Shown here piece by piece: positions 17,995 through 27,073 of a stretch of DNA of 46,136 nt. The notes below the pieces were generated by a model. That model was not told the origin of the DNA. It saw nothing but the letters and a program-made list of their open reading frames with translations, and made no database searches. The DNA is from an uncultured Granulosicoccaceae bacterium (lineage in GTDB: Bacteria > Pseudomonadota > Gammaproteobacteria > Granulosicoccales > Granulosicoccaceae): NCBI GenBank assembly GCA_938045275.1, contig CALIMV010000350.1, positions 1 to 46,136 on the forward strand, written 5' to 3'. A program made the translations under genes and the position numbers. The first letter of the stretch is position 1; each line of letters begins with the position of its first letter.

Positions 17995-18095
17995 GGGCTC
18001 GCTGAGCAAGTTCCATTGGACTGTTGCTCAAGTGTGGCACAAAATAGGGTGTTATCGCCATAACGGCTGGTTCTAAAAGATCATCGAGGTTTGCA

Positions 18096-19127
18096 ATGAA
18101 AGTGGTTTGTAGCGATTCGCATATCAAACATTTCCCGAACGGTGAGCTATCGGGTGGTCTGTTGGTTCGCCCTTTCGAGTGTCCGGAACGCTGGGAGTTT
18201 ATTGTTGATGAACTAAGGCGTCGCGAAATGTCGGACTTCATTGGACCAAAACCGTTCGATCAGCAAAGCGCCCTCGCTGTGCACAGTAATGATTTTGTGC
18301 GGTTTCTTGAAACGGCGTGGTCTGAATGGGAGCTGGCAGGGTTTGAAGGTGATGCCATTCCTACTGTATTCCCGGCCCGCCGCATGCAACAACGAGTACC
18401 AGAGCACATTGATGGCAAATTGGGCTATTTTGCAATGGCTATAGAAACAGCCATCACCAAAGGAACATGGGAAGCCGCCTGCAGTAGCGCGGCGTGTGCG
18501 CAAACGGCTCAAAAACTGATCACCGCCGGTGAGCCTGTAGCCTTTTCATTGTGTCGACCCCCTGGTCATCATGCTGGCATCGATTTGTACGGCGGTTATT
18601 GTTTTCTGAATAATGCTGCTATTGCTGCGCAGGGGTTTCTTGACGATGGTGCGCAAAGGGTTGCTGTACTGGATGTTGATTTTCATCATGGCAACGGCAC
18701 GCAAGATATTTTCTATCGACGAAACGATGTTTTGTTCTTATCTTTGCATGGCGATCCTGTACACGCTTTCCCACATTTTCTTGGATATACAGATGAAAAA
18801 GGGGCTGATCAAGGGCGCGGCTATAACTTCAATTATCCAATGGCACCGGGCACGCCGTATTCGCAGTGGTATGTTGGTTTACAAGAGGCATTTACTCAGA
18901 TTCAGCAATACAAGCCGGATGCTATTGTTGTTTCACTTGGGGTAGATACGTTCAAGGAAGATCCGATTAGTTTTTTTAAATTGGAGTCAGAAGACTTCAC
19001 TCACTTCGGTGCACAGATTGCAAAACTCGGACTACCCACTTTATTTGTTATGGAAGGTGGCTATGCGGTTGCTCAAATTGGTGTGAATACGGTCAATGTA
19101 CTAGAAGGTTTTCAAAAGCAAAAGTAG
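18096..19127 (+). CDS. aphA: acetylpolyamine amidohydrolase (histone deacetylase superfamily)
   Basis: 343 residues. A zinc-dependent hydrolase that removes acetyl from acetylputrescine, acetylspermidine or acetylcadaverine. The catalytic layout matches Mycoplana ramosa APAH residue for residue as I recall it: tandem His158-His159 (RPPGHHAG), zinc ligands Asp195 and His197 (DVDFHHGNGTQ) and Asp284 (SLGVDTFKEDP), and transition-state Tyr323 (MEGGYA). Start support is GAGGT seven bases upstream. It diverges from potA across about 100 bases, so imported acetylpolyamines could be deacetylated directly. Related enzymes act on acetylated lysines or small amides, but the genomic context favours polyamines. 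Confidence 0.9.
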   Translation: MKVVCSDSHIKHFPNGELSGGLLVRPFECPERWEFIVDELRRREMSDFIGPKPFDQQSALAVHSNDFVRFLETAWSEWELAGFEGDAIPTVFPARRMQQRVPEHIDGKLGYFAMAIETAITKGTWEAACSSAACAQTAQKLITAGEPVAFSLCRPPGHHAGIDLYGGYCFLNNAAIAAQGFLDDGAQRVAVLDVDFHHGNGTQDIFYRRNDVLFLSLHGDPVHAFPHFLGYTDEKGADQGRGYNFNYPMAPGTPYSQWYVGLQEAFTQIQQYKPDAIVVSLGVDTFKEDPISFFKLESEDFTHFGAQIAKLGLPTLFVMEGGYAVAQIGVNTVNVLEGFQKQK

Positions 19128-19152
19128 AACGCTTTCAAATAGAACGCTTTCA
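19125..19152. repeat. short direct repeat, 13 bp x 2, beginning at the aphA stop codon
   Basis: TAGAACGCTTTCA occurs at 19125-19137 and 19140-19152. The first copy starts with the TAG stop of the upstream gene, so the second copy looks like a duplicated gene end. Confidence 0.8.
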
Positions 19153-19206
19153 TTGTTTAATCCAAATAGTGCGTTGGCGGCAATTGAATTGCGGGTATAA
19201 AATTTT

Positions 19207-21279
19207 ATGAAAAGAGATAAACGCTACGACTGCTTGTTCGAGCCATTGGCCATAGGGCCCGTAGTGGCGAAGAATCGTTTTTATCAAGTTCCGCATTGCA
19301 ATGGCGGTGGCTATCGAGACCCGTCAGCTGCCGCCCAAATGCGAAGAGTCAAATCTGAAGGTGGTTGGGGCGTTATATTTACCGAGCAAGTAGAGTTGCA
19401 CCATAGCTCTGAAATTACACCATTTATAGAACTGCGCTTATGGGATGATGCTGATATACCCATGCTGGCCAAAATGGCGGATTGCATGCATGAAGGAGAA
19501 GCATTAGCAGGAATTGAATTAGCCTACTCGGGTGTCAACGGACCCAACCTGTATTCACGTGAAGTGCCAATGGCACCCACTGCGATGCCAATAAGAACAT
19601 TCACCAATGATCCGGTTAGTGCTAGAGCACTAACACTGTCGGACATCGCCGACTTGCGGCGTTGGCATCGCAATGCCATCCGCCGAGCTCGCATTGCCGG
19701 ATACGATCTTGTTTGTCTTTACGGGGCACATGGATTCGGTATCATCCAACACTTTTTATCGAGTACAACCAATCATCGTACCGATCAATACGGTGGTAGT
19801 TTGGAGAATCGTTCGCGACTTATGCGTGAGTTGCTCGCTGATGCTAAAGATGAGGCCGGCGATAGCATGGGGGTGACTTTGCGTTTGTCGCTACACGAAT
19901 TAACTGACGGTCTTGGCTTTAGTAACAATGAAGTGCGTGACCTTATTGGTATGCATGGTGAGCTGCCCGATCTGTGGGATCTTGCTCACGGTTCGTGGGA
20001 GGCGTGTTCGGGTACATCGCGTTTTACTGCTGAAGCTGCACAGCAGGATTTGGTGAAGGGCATTCGAGAACTTACCGATCGACCAATTGTTGGCGTTGGT
20101 CGTTTCACATCTCCCGATGTGATGGCTAAACAAATTACATCGGGCGTGTTGGATTTCATTGGGTGCGCACGCCCGTCAATAGCTGACCCCTGGCTACCGC
20201 GAAAAATTGATGAAGGGCGTGTGGAGGACATACGCGAATGCATTGGTTGCAATATCTGTGTCACTGGCGATATGACCATGTCGTTATCGCGATGCACGCA
20301 AAACCCATCGTTTATGGAGGAGTGGCGTAAAGGGTGGCACCCAGAGAATATGAATCCCAAAGGCGATTCCAGCACGGTGTTGGTGGTTGGGGCAGGCCCG
20401 GCTGGGTTAGAGGCGGCTTTGTCACTCGGTAGGCGTGGTTACCAGGTATCAATTGCCGAGAAAAATATAGTGGTTGGTGGGCGAGTAACGTTGGAATCAA
20501 CGTTACCAGGACTTGGCGCCTGGGCGCGTGTCCGAGACTATCGGGAATATCAGATCAGTCAAATGCAAAACGTTAATGTGTATCTCGACAACGATCTAAA
20601 CGCGGCAGACATTCTTGAATTTGGTGCTGATCATATTGCCATTGCCACAGGGTCAAAGTGGCGCAGCGATGGCGTCGCTCGTCAACACGTACTGCCGCTT
20701 GATGTACATAACGACATGCCTGTATTCACGCCGGACGACATCATGACCGGTGCTAAACCTGTTGGCAACGTGGTCATTTATGATGACGATCACTACTATA
20801 TGGGCTCTGTACTCGCAGAACGACTAATAGAACAGGGTTGCAGCGTCACGCTGGTAACACCATCGGCGTATGTTTCGGAATGGACTTTAAACACCCTTGA
20901 GCAAGGCTTTATTGCATCGCGCATGCTGGAATTGGGTGTCACGCTTAAGCTTAATACCAGCCTTGCTTCTGTTGCCAGAGATGCCGTCCAATTGCAGTGC
21001 GTTTACACCGGAGCCCGTCATGAGTTACACGCTGATGCAGTGTTAATGGTAACCGCCAGAGAACCTGAACGTGGTCTGTGGGATGCATTGCAGGATGTGT
21101 CTGGGGAATGGGAAAAGCATGGTGTAAAGTCGATAAAAATAATCGGTGATGCTGATGCGCCAGCACCCATAGCGTGGGCAACCTATGCTGGGCATAGGTT
21201 TGCGCGAGAATTGGATGCGCCTCCTCTTGGTGATGCATTACCGTTTAAGCGCGAAGTCACTCAATTGCTGTCTGTATAA
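19207..21279 (+). CDS. FMN/[4Fe-4S] amine dehydrogenase, trimethylamine/histamine dehydrogenase family
   Basis: 690 residues. The N-terminal old-yellow-enzyme barrel has RFYQVPHCNGGG; Cys31 corresponds to the Cys that carries 6-S-cysteinyl FMN in trimethylamine dehydrogenase (TMADH). The catalytic pair Tyr172/His175 is in LYGAHGFG. The cluster motif C345-x2-C348-x2-C351-x11-C363 follows, then an ADP-binding Rossmann fold VLVVGAGPAGLEAAL at about 392-406. The TMADH substrate-cage residues Tyr60 and Trp355 are replaced by Gln61 and Asp355. I recall Gln and Asp at these positions in Nocardioides histamine dehydrogenase, also about 690 residues. The TMADH Trp264/Asp267 region is shortened. Likely a primary-amine dehydrogenase passing electrons to an electron-transfer flavoprotein or cytochrome. 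It lies 79 bases after aphA, probably co-transcribed. Confidence 0.82.
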   Translation: MKRDKRYDCLFEPLAIGPVVAKNRFYQVPHCNGGGYRDPSAAAQMRRVKSEGGWGVIFTEQVELHHSSEITPFIELRLWDDADIPMLAKMADCMHEGEALAGIELAYSGVNGPNLYSREVPMAPTAMPIRTFTNDPVSARALTLSDIADLRRWHRNAIRRARIAGYDLVCLYGAHGFGIIQHFLSSTTNHRTDQYGGSLENRSRLMRELLADAKDEAGDSMGVTLRLSLHELTDGLGFSNNEVRDLIGMHGELPDLWDLAHGSWEACSGTSRFTAEAAQQDLVKGIRELTDRPIVGVGRFTSPDVMAKQITSGVLDFIGCARPSIADPWLPRKIDEGRVEDIRECIGCNICVTGDMTMSLSRCTQNPSFMEEWRKGWHPENMNPKGDSSTVLVVGAGPAGLEAALSLGRRGYQVSIAEKNIVVGGRVTLESTLPGLGAWARVRDYREYQISQMQNVNVYLDNDLNAADILEFGADHIAIATGSKWRSDGVARQHVLPLDVHNDMPVFTPDDIMTGAKPVGNVVIYDDDHYYMGSVLAERLIEQGCSVTLVTPSAYVSEWTLNTLEQGFIASRMLELGVTLKLNTSLASVARDAVQLQCVYTGARHELHADAVLMVTAREPERGLWDALQDVSGEWEKHGVKSIKIIGDADAPAPIAWATYAGHRFARELDAPPLGDALPFKREVTQLLSV

Positions 21280-21332
21280 AGTCTGATTTCTGCTTTTAAA
21301 ACTGCCAGGCTGTTTGCTTAGCCTCATGCAGG

Positions 21333-22082
21333 CTAGGTCAGCTCACGAGCAGCTAATATCAGGCCAGCCAGGAACATCAAGGCAATGAGTAAACGTCGAA
21401 ATTGTTCGTCTTTTAGTCGGCGGAAAATAAACATACCCAAAATGGCAGACAGCATCGTCACAGGAAAAGAAATTGCGATGCGCGCAAGCGCGTCTGAATC
21501 GTAGACTCCTTGAAATGCGAATAATATTGCGGCGAAGATCAATACCAGTACATTGAACGGTTGGGTAACGGCGCGAGTCTGCTCTTTGGGCCACGGTCGC
21601 ATTGCACACCACATAGTAGGAACGGCGCCAGATAAACCCGCAGAGCCGCCCAGAATACCGCCGACGAAACCGACCACTGTATCCACAACTGGTGTTGGCT
21701 TGCTTATTTTTGGCAAGTTTTTTCTAACAACGAAAAAACCGCCGTACAAAATGAGAAATGCGGCTATGACCAGTTTTAATACCCCGGGGGCGATAAGTGA
21801 TAACGAAGCGACGCCTAGTGGAATGCCGATAAGTGCTGGAATAACAAATCGCGCCAGTCGCAATGGGTAAGCAACAATAGTTTTACGTATCATCCAGATA
21901 CCTGGAATACCGCTTATGATTGACATGACAACCGCGAGCGATACGGCGTCGGTTGGTGTCATTATCTGTAACCAGAATCCCAATGCGAGTAAGGCTGTGC
22001 CAAATCCCGCCAAGCCATTGATAAAACCGCCGGCAGCCGCACCGCAGACTAGCAGTAGCAGGAATTGAGGTGTCATTGACAT
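21333..22082 (-). CDS. TauE/SafE-family sulfite/organic-acid exporter-like membrane protein
   Basis: 249 residues, very hydrophobic, with seven or eight predicted membrane segments. It shows the family's duplicated glycine-rich halves: GAAAGGFINGLAGFGTALLALG near the N-terminus and GFVGGILGGSAGLSGAVPTMW in the middle. Characterised relatives move sulfite, sulfoacetate or similar small anions across the inner membrane. It is convergent with the amine dehydrogenase gene and lies just downstream of the ABC importer on the same strand, so its substrate may belong to either pathway. That is a guess from location only. Confidence 0.85.
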   Translation of the reverse strand: MSMTPQFLLLLVCGAAAGGFINGLAGFGTALLALGFWLQIMTPTDAVSLAVVMSIISGIPGIWMIRKTIVAYPLRLARFVIPALIGIPLGVASLSLIAPGVLKLVIAAFLILYGGFFVVRKNLPKISKPTPVVDTVVGFVGGILGGSAGLSGAVPTMWCAMRPWPKEQTRAVTQPFNVLVLIFAAILFAFQGVYDSDALARIAISFPVTMLSAILGMFIFRRLKDEQFRRLLIALMFLAGLILAARELT

Positions 22083-22159
22083 GGGTTGTTGCTTAGGCGT
22101 TAATCGTACTCAGTAATACCGACAGTGGCGTCGCACTGAATTAAACATCTCGCCTAATC

Positions 22160-23035
22160 TTATCCACCCAGGAACAGGTCACCAACTTTTGGGTTGGCGA
22201 GTAGCTCATCTCCGGTACCGGCAATGGCTAGCTGGCCTGAAACAAGAACGTAGCCTATATCGGCAAATTCCAGCCCTTTTTTGGCATTTTGTTCAACCAT
22301 GATGATGGTTTTACCTTCATTGTGTTGAAGGTCGTGCAGGATTTCAAAAACCATATCGATAAAACGAGGTTCCAATCCAATCGATGGTTCGTCAACGAGT
22401 AACAGTTCCGGATTCATAACCAACGCTCGCGAAATTTCCAACAAGCGGCGTTCACCACCAGAGAGTACCCCTGCCTTGTGTTTACGTCGTGCTGCCAGAC
22501 GAGGGTATTTATCGAACACTTCTGATGCAGCGCTTTTGGCATCGGCAATTTGGTTTTTCAAAAAACCGCCCATCCATAAATTCTCCTCTACTGTCATACC
22601 AGGAAAAATGGATTTGTCTTGCAAAATATAGGCAATGCCTGCTTCAGCAAGCTTTTGATTAGGGGACAGGGCGGTAACATCGCGCTGATTATTACTGTCT
22701 CCAATGGTAATGTTGCCAGAGAAAATATTATTAAAACCGAATATCGCATGCAGAATGGTTGACTTGCCAGCACCATTCGGACCTATCAAACATAGCGATT
22801 GTTTTTTTCCAACTCGTAAATTTAAATCGTGCAAAATTTGCATCTTTCCGTAACCCGCACACAGGTTATTGATAGAAACAAACGCATCGTTTCCTGCTAA
22901 CGCGTCCAGATCTGAAACGTGTATTTCTTCTGCAATAGCCGCCGCTTGTCGCGTAACTTCTTCTACCGAGATGACAGCATCAACACCACCGCTACCGTAA
23001 CCAGAAATATTATTTTTTTCGTCAGATGTGCTCAT
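22160..23035 (-). CDS. livF: branched-chain amino acid-type ABC transporter ATPase, LivF-like
   Basis: 291 residues. ABC domain with Walker A GPNGAGKST, signature LSGGERRLLEISRALV, Walker B LLLVDEPSIGLEP and H-loop IIMVEQNAKKGL; EQNA is characteristic of LivF. Compared with the usual 235-residue LivF it has about 50 extra N-terminal residues, acidic and Ala-rich (DAVISVEEVTRQAAAIAEEI), before SINNLCAGYGK. These are likely real, since no nearer start has a better ribosome site. It is the last gene of the importer operon, 17 bases after livG. The substrate is not defined. Confidence 0.88.
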   Translation of the reverse strand: MSTSDEKNNISGYGSGGVDAVISVEEVTRQAAAIAEEIHVSDLDALAGNDAFVSINNLCAGYGKMQILHDLNLRVGKKQSLCLIGPNGAGKSTILHAIFGFNNIFSGNITIGDSNNQRDVTALSPNQKLAEAGIAYILQDKSIFPGMTVEENLWMGGFLKNQIADAKSAASEVFDKYPRLAARRKHKAGVLSGGERRLLEISRALVMNPELLLVDEPSIGLEPRFIDMVFEILHDLQHNEGKTIIMVEQNAKKGLEFADIGYVLVSGQLAIAGTGDELLANPKVGDLFLGG

Positions 23036-23052
23036 AGTCGCAGCCCTATAGC

Positions 23053-23796
23053 CTAGTGTGCGCCCAGATAAGCATCAACAACACGTTGATCATTCTGGAT
23101 ATCAGATGGATTACCTTCAGCCAGCATTTCGCCGTGGGCCAGGCAGTAGATGTGATCAGCCATATTCATGATGACGCGCATATTGTGCTCGATAATGAAT
23201 AAAGTAATGCCGAATTCAGAATTTGCCCGCTGCAGACGATCGATAAGCCCGTTTATCAATGTTGGATTTATGCCAGCGGTTGGCTCATCGAGCAACAAAC
23301 AAGTTGGCTCATTCATCAATGCCATAGCAAATTCGAGTAGTTTTTGTTGACCAAACGACAAAGAGCCTGATTGCAGAAAACGTTTTTCGTATAAACCAAC
23401 AAACTCCAATAAATGATCAGCACGTTCGTAATCTTCATTTTTATTCTTGGTAAACGCATCTCGCAAACTCATTTTCCGGTGTGGTTGCGAGACAAGCATA
23501 TTCTCCACGCCATTCATATCGCCGTAAATGCGGGTTTGTTGAAACGTGCGTAGTAACCCAAGGCGTGCAATCTGCGGTACTTGCAGTTTGGAAATTTCTT
23601 TGCCTTCAAACTTTATCGACCCGGAATTAATTGGGTGATATCCGACAATGGAATTAAACATAGTGGTTTTGCCAGAACCATTGGGGCCAATGAGCCCGGT
23701 AATACTGCCTTTTTTAACTTGCATTGAAATGTCTTTATTGGCGATAACCCCACCGTAAGACTTCGACACATCAGTAACTTCGATGATGGTATCCAT
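23053..23796 (-). CDS. livG: branched-chain amino acid-type ABC transporter ATPase, LivG-like
   Basis: 247 residues. Walker A GPNGSGKTT, signature-region LSFGQQKLLEFAMAL (LSFGQ is typical of LivG), Walker B CLLLDEPTAGINP, H-loop LFIIEHNMRVIM. A C-terminal BCA_ABC_TP-like tail ends at VVDAYLGAH. It pairs with LivF as the ATPase heterodimer. Its start overlaps the livM stop by one base, so translation is coupled. Confidence 0.9.
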   Translation of the reverse strand: MDTIIEVTDVSKSYGGVIANKDISMQVKKGSITGLIGPNGSGKTTMFNSIVGYHPINSGSIKFEGKEISKLQVPQIARLGLLRTFQQTRIYGDMNGVENMLVSQPHRKMSLRDAFTKNKNEDYERADHLLEFVGLYEKRFLQSGSLSFGQQKLLEFAMALMNEPTCLLLDEPTAGINPTLINGLIDRLQRANSEFGITLFIIEHNMRVIMNMADHIYCLAHGEMLAEGNPSDIQNDQRVVDAYLGAH

Positions 23797-24833
23797 TATT
23801 TGGCTCCCTCATCGCTGGTGCTTTCGACACGAATACCAAACCATTCTGGCTTGGTGTGCTTCAGCCAACCCATAAGACCATCCTGAAAATACACCACTGT
23901 GACGACAATCAATGCACCCAGCGCTACCCATTGCCAACCAAGAAAGTAGTTCCAGGTTACTTCTTTGAATACGTGAAACATAATGGCGCCAATGACCGGG
24001 CCCCACAAGGTACCCTTACCACCGAGCAGCACACACACCACCATGAAAATGCCCAGGTTAATCGTTTGATAAGCAGTTTCCAAAGGTTCGAAATGAATCA
24101 GTTGATAGGCTGATATTCCACCGACAACGCCAACAAAAAAGGCGGAAATGGCCCAGGTTGTCAGTTTGTAGCGCAGTGTGTGAATGCCCATGGCTTCGGC
24201 TTTCTCTTCATCATCGCGTATGGCATTGATTGCAGCGCCGAATCGGGTTTTGTACATCCAGTTTAGAAAGACAAACAACACCACACCAGTAATGGCAAAT
24301 AAAAAATAGAAGAACAACTTGCCCTGATCAAGGTCGTTAGGATAAACAGGCAGCGCGATTCCTTGACCACCGCCGACAAAGTCCCAATTGGATACCAGCT
24401 CGCCTGCTGCAATTGCAACGCCCAGTGTTCCAATTGCGAAGTAGGGGCCTCGTAAACTGAACGTAAAATAACCAATAATCAGCGCACACAGTGCGCAAAA
24501 GATACCAGCTGCCAAAATGCCCAGGAATGCACCCAGAAAATATTGCGTGTTGGTGAATTTATAGATACCGCCACCAGAGGCATTGGTGTACTCGGCTACA
24601 GGGTGGGCAATACCGATGCCAACTACCGCACAGACATACATACCGGTGCCGTAGAAGAAAATATTCCCCAGCGAGTTATAACCCATTTGCCCGCCAGTCA
24701 TATCCCAGGTGAGCGCGACAATTATCATCAACCAAAGCGTAGCTAGTTGTGTACGAAAGTCTGGGAATATAAACGGTGCAACTACAATAAATATAAGCAA
24801 TGCCGCATAAAAAAGTGGTCTGGCCATCGTCAT
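23796..24833 (-). CDS. livM: branched-chain amino acid-type ABC transporter permease, LivM-like
   Basis: 345 residues, about nine predicted membrane segments. Family features: WDMTGGQMGYNSLGNIFFYGTGMY near the N-terminus and the cytoplasmic coupling loop AINAIRDDEEKAEAMGIHTLRYKL, followed by GVVGGISAY. It is a partner of LivH. The gene sits 10 bases after livH and overlaps livG by one base. Confidence 0.9.
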   Translation of the reverse strand: MTMARPLFYAALLIFIVVAPFIFPDFRTQLATLWLMIIVALTWDMTGGQMGYNSLGNIFFYGTGMYVCAVVGIGIAHPVAEYTNASGGGIYKFTNTQYFLGAFLGILAAGIFCALCALIIGYFTFSLRGPYFAIGTLGVAIAAGELVSNWDFVGGGQGIALPVYPNDLDQGKLFFYFLFAITGVVLFVFLNWMYKTRFGAAINAIRDDEEKAEAMGIHTLRYKLTTWAISAFFVGVVGGISAYQLIHFEPLETAYQTINLGIFMVVCVLLGGKGTLWGPVIGAIMFHVFKEVTWNYFLGWQWVALGALIVVTVVYFQDGLMGWLKHTKPEWFGIRVESTSDEGAK

Positions 24834-24843
24834 TTTGTATCTC

Positions 24844-25755
24844 CTATTTCAATACTTGACGAGAGCGTCGTTGTTGAATCATTCGAAAAACCAATACCAG
24901 GAGTAGCAATAAAACGGCTATAGCTTGCTGGTATCCGATACCAAAAATGTGCGAACCGTATTGCTCCAGTGCACCAATACCCAAACCTGCGGCGATGACA
25001 CCTGGTAGATTGCCTAATCCTGCCGCTGTCACAATGACAAAAGCGCGTATCGCATAGGTGATGCCATAGAAAGGTTGAATAACCCAAACCATAACTATAA
25101 TCGCACCAGCTGCGCCGCAAATGGCTGCATTCAACGAAAAAGTAAATGCGTAAACTTTTTCTGTGTCTATGCCAAGAACGCGGGCCGCGCGCGCATCTTG
25201 TGAAGTTGCTCTAATCGCCTGGCCCATACGACTGTACTTCATAAACACGATGACGCACGTGGCCAGTACAGCTGCCATGCAAACACCGATGAGTTTGGCA
25301 ATGGGTACATCGACGAATCCGTCGAAGAAAAATAATGTTTCGTAGCCGAGGTTTACGCTTTGGGTATCTGAGCCAAACATCAAATTAAGTAGTTGCGCCA
25401 TCATTATGGCTATGCCGAACGTAGCCAAAAGTGATGTGAACAAATCTCTCTCTATAACGCGAGTGATCACCAGTTTGTAAATGACCCAACCAATGACCCA
25501 CATTACAACAAAGGCCAACGGTACACCGAGTAGCGCTGGCACGCCTAACCCGGCCAGCCACCAGGCGATGTAACCGCCAGCAATGACAAAATCTCCTTGA
25601 GCGAGGTTTTTTACATTCATTACACCCCAAACCATTGCCAGTCCGTAGGCGGCCAGAGCAAACAAGGCGCCAATCATGACGCCGTCGATAATAATTTTCA
25701 GGTTTACAACTGGAAACTCTAAGAGTAGTCCCAGATTGCCCAGTATCTGCTCCAT
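24844..25755 (-). CDS. livH: branched-chain amino acid-type ABC transporter permease, LivH-like
   Basis: 303 residues, about eight predicted membrane segments. Recognised by ALAAYGLAMVWGVMNVKNLAQGDFVIAGGYIAW at the N-terminus and the coupling loop MGQAIRATSQDARAARVLGIDTEKVYAFTF. It follows the binding-protein gene after an 85-base spacer that contains a strong terminator hairpin, so livH-livM-livG-livF would be expressed by partial read-through or from a separate promoter. Confidence 0.9.
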   Translation of the reverse strand: MEQILGNLGLLLEFPVVNLKIIIDGVMIGALFALAAYGLAMVWGVMNVKNLAQGDFVIAGGYIAWWLAGLGVPALLGVPLAFVVMWVIGWVIYKLVITRVIERDLFTSLLATFGIAIMMAQLLNLMFGSDTQSVNLGYETLFFFDGFVDVPIAKLIGVCMAAVLATCVIVFMKYSRMGQAIRATSQDARAARVLGIDTEKVYAFTFSLNAAICGAAGAIIVMVWVIQPFYGITYAIRAFVIVTAAGLGNLPGVIAAGLGIGALEQYGSHIFGIGYQQAIAVLLLLLVLVFRMIQQRRSRQVLK

Positions 25756-25796
25756 AAGGTAACTCTTGGAATTTGTGAATGGTTAAATTGGCAAGA

Positions 25797-25823
25797 AAAA
25801 GCCGGGAAAATATCCCGGCTTTT
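25797..25823 (-). terminator. intrinsic terminator between the binding-protein gene and livH
   Basis: A perfect 11-pair stem, AAAAGCCGGGA against TCCCGGCTTTT, with a five-base loop. On the minus strand it is followed by TTTTTCTT. It is 18 bases past the binding-protein stop. This is the usual way to make far more binding protein than membrane components. Confidence 0.85.
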
Positions 25824-25840
25824 CAATTTTGGAAACGCTG

Positions 25841-27073
25841 TTACTTACGAGGCCAGTTCAGTTCATGCGATGCGAACGCAGAAGGCGCTACCACATTGTA
25901 TTTGCCATCCTGAATTTGACGAAGCACCATTGGTTTGGCGATGTTGTTGCCAAATTCAGAAAATTTAATATCACCGTAAAAGGTACTTAGCTCTGTTTCA
26001 GCAATAGCATCCCGAACGGCTTCTTTATCAAGGGTACCAGCACGTTCAAACGCATCAGCGAATACGTATACAGCAGCTGAAGCCTGAGCTACCTGGTAAG
26101 GAACGGTCTTGTCTGCATATTCCGGGTATGCTGCTTTAAATTCAGTATCGTAGTTAGCTGCAGAACCGAACAGTTCATCTTCATATGTCAGTGTTTCAGC
26201 CCACTGAGTTGAACAAAGAATGTCATTTGCAAACTCTCCGAAGTTACCAGTGACATCGGCGGCTTCGCAGTGAGTTATAGCGACCATCGGAACCGAGATT
26301 TGCATTTCGCCGATCTGGCGAACCGCAGTGGCTGCGCCTTTAGAATGGCCACTGACGATGAGCACATCGGGTTTGAGTAATTTCACTTTGGTTAATATCG
26401 AACTCATATCAGACAGGTCGCGCGGCAGCTTTTCGTCGATAACGATTTGCATACCCAGTTTCTCGGCATCTTCCAGAACACCAGCACGAATATCAAGTGA
26501 GAAAGGGTCATTTTCGACTGCCACTGCTACTTTTACGTCAGCGGCTGATTTGCCTTCTTTTTCCGCTTGTTCAGCAGCAAGAGTTATAGCCGAGGCCAGA
26601 TACTGCTCAGAGGTTGACAGTACGGCAAACAAGTATTTGTAGCCTTTGTTGAACAGCGAACGCGATGCACCTTCTGCTTCAACCATGGGGATTTTGTACT
26701 TTTCAGTGACCGGTGCGATGGCTTTAGTCAGGCCTGAAGAATAGGGCCCAAGCATGTATTGCACTTTGTCCTGACTGATAAGCCGTTCTGCCAAAGTCGC
26801 ACCACGATCACCTTTGGACTCGTCATCGTAATAGGTGACTTTGAAGTTGTAACACTTATCGCCAATTTGTACCCCGCCAGCTTCGTCGATTTTTTTGATC
26901 GCAAACTCATAACCGTTTTGAGCGTGAACACCATTCGTGGCGTACTTGCCCGTAAGCGATATGGCGGAGCCAAGAACAAGATCTTCGCAATCCGCGGCCT
27001 GTGACTGGCCGGCAAAAAGTAGCGTACCGGCAACAGCGCCCAGCACTGCGAGGGTGGTTCTAGTGATTGTCAT
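25841..27073 (-). CDS. ABC transporter substrate-binding protein, LivK/amino acid type
   Basis: 410 residues. A signal peptide of about 26 residues ends at GQSQAADC. The mature type I periplasmic fold begins LVLGSAISLTGKYATNGVHAQNGYEFAIKKI (about residues 32-62), followed by YYDDESKGDRGATLAERLISQDKVQYMLGPYSSG and PMVEAEGASRSLF. The ligand-site residues of leucine/isoleucine-binding proteins are not clearly conserved, so amino acids, amides or other compounds are possible. A very strong Shine-Dalgarno (GAGGAGG, 4 bases before ATG) and the downstream terminator indicate high expression. It is the first gene of the importer operon. Confidence 0.88.
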   Translation of the reverse strand: MTITRTTLAVLGAVAGTLLFAGQSQAADCEDLVLGSAISLTGKYATNGVHAQNGYEFAIKKIDEAGGVQIGDKCYNFKVTYYDDESKGDRGATLAERLISQDKVQYMLGPYSSGLTKAIAPVTEKYKIPMVEAEGASRSLFNKGYKYLFAVLSTSEQYLASAITLAAEQAEKEGKSAADVKVAVAVENDPFSLDIRAGVLEDAEKLGMQIVIDEKLPRDLSDMSSILTKVKLLKPDVLIVSGHSKGAATAVRQIGEMQISVPMVAITHCEAADVTGNFGEFANDILCSTQWAETLTYEDELFGSAANYDTEFKAAYPEYADKTVPYQVAQASAAVYVFADAFERAGTLDKEAVRDAIAETELSTFYGDIKFSEFGNNIAKPMVLRQIQDGKYNVVAPSAFASHELNWPRK

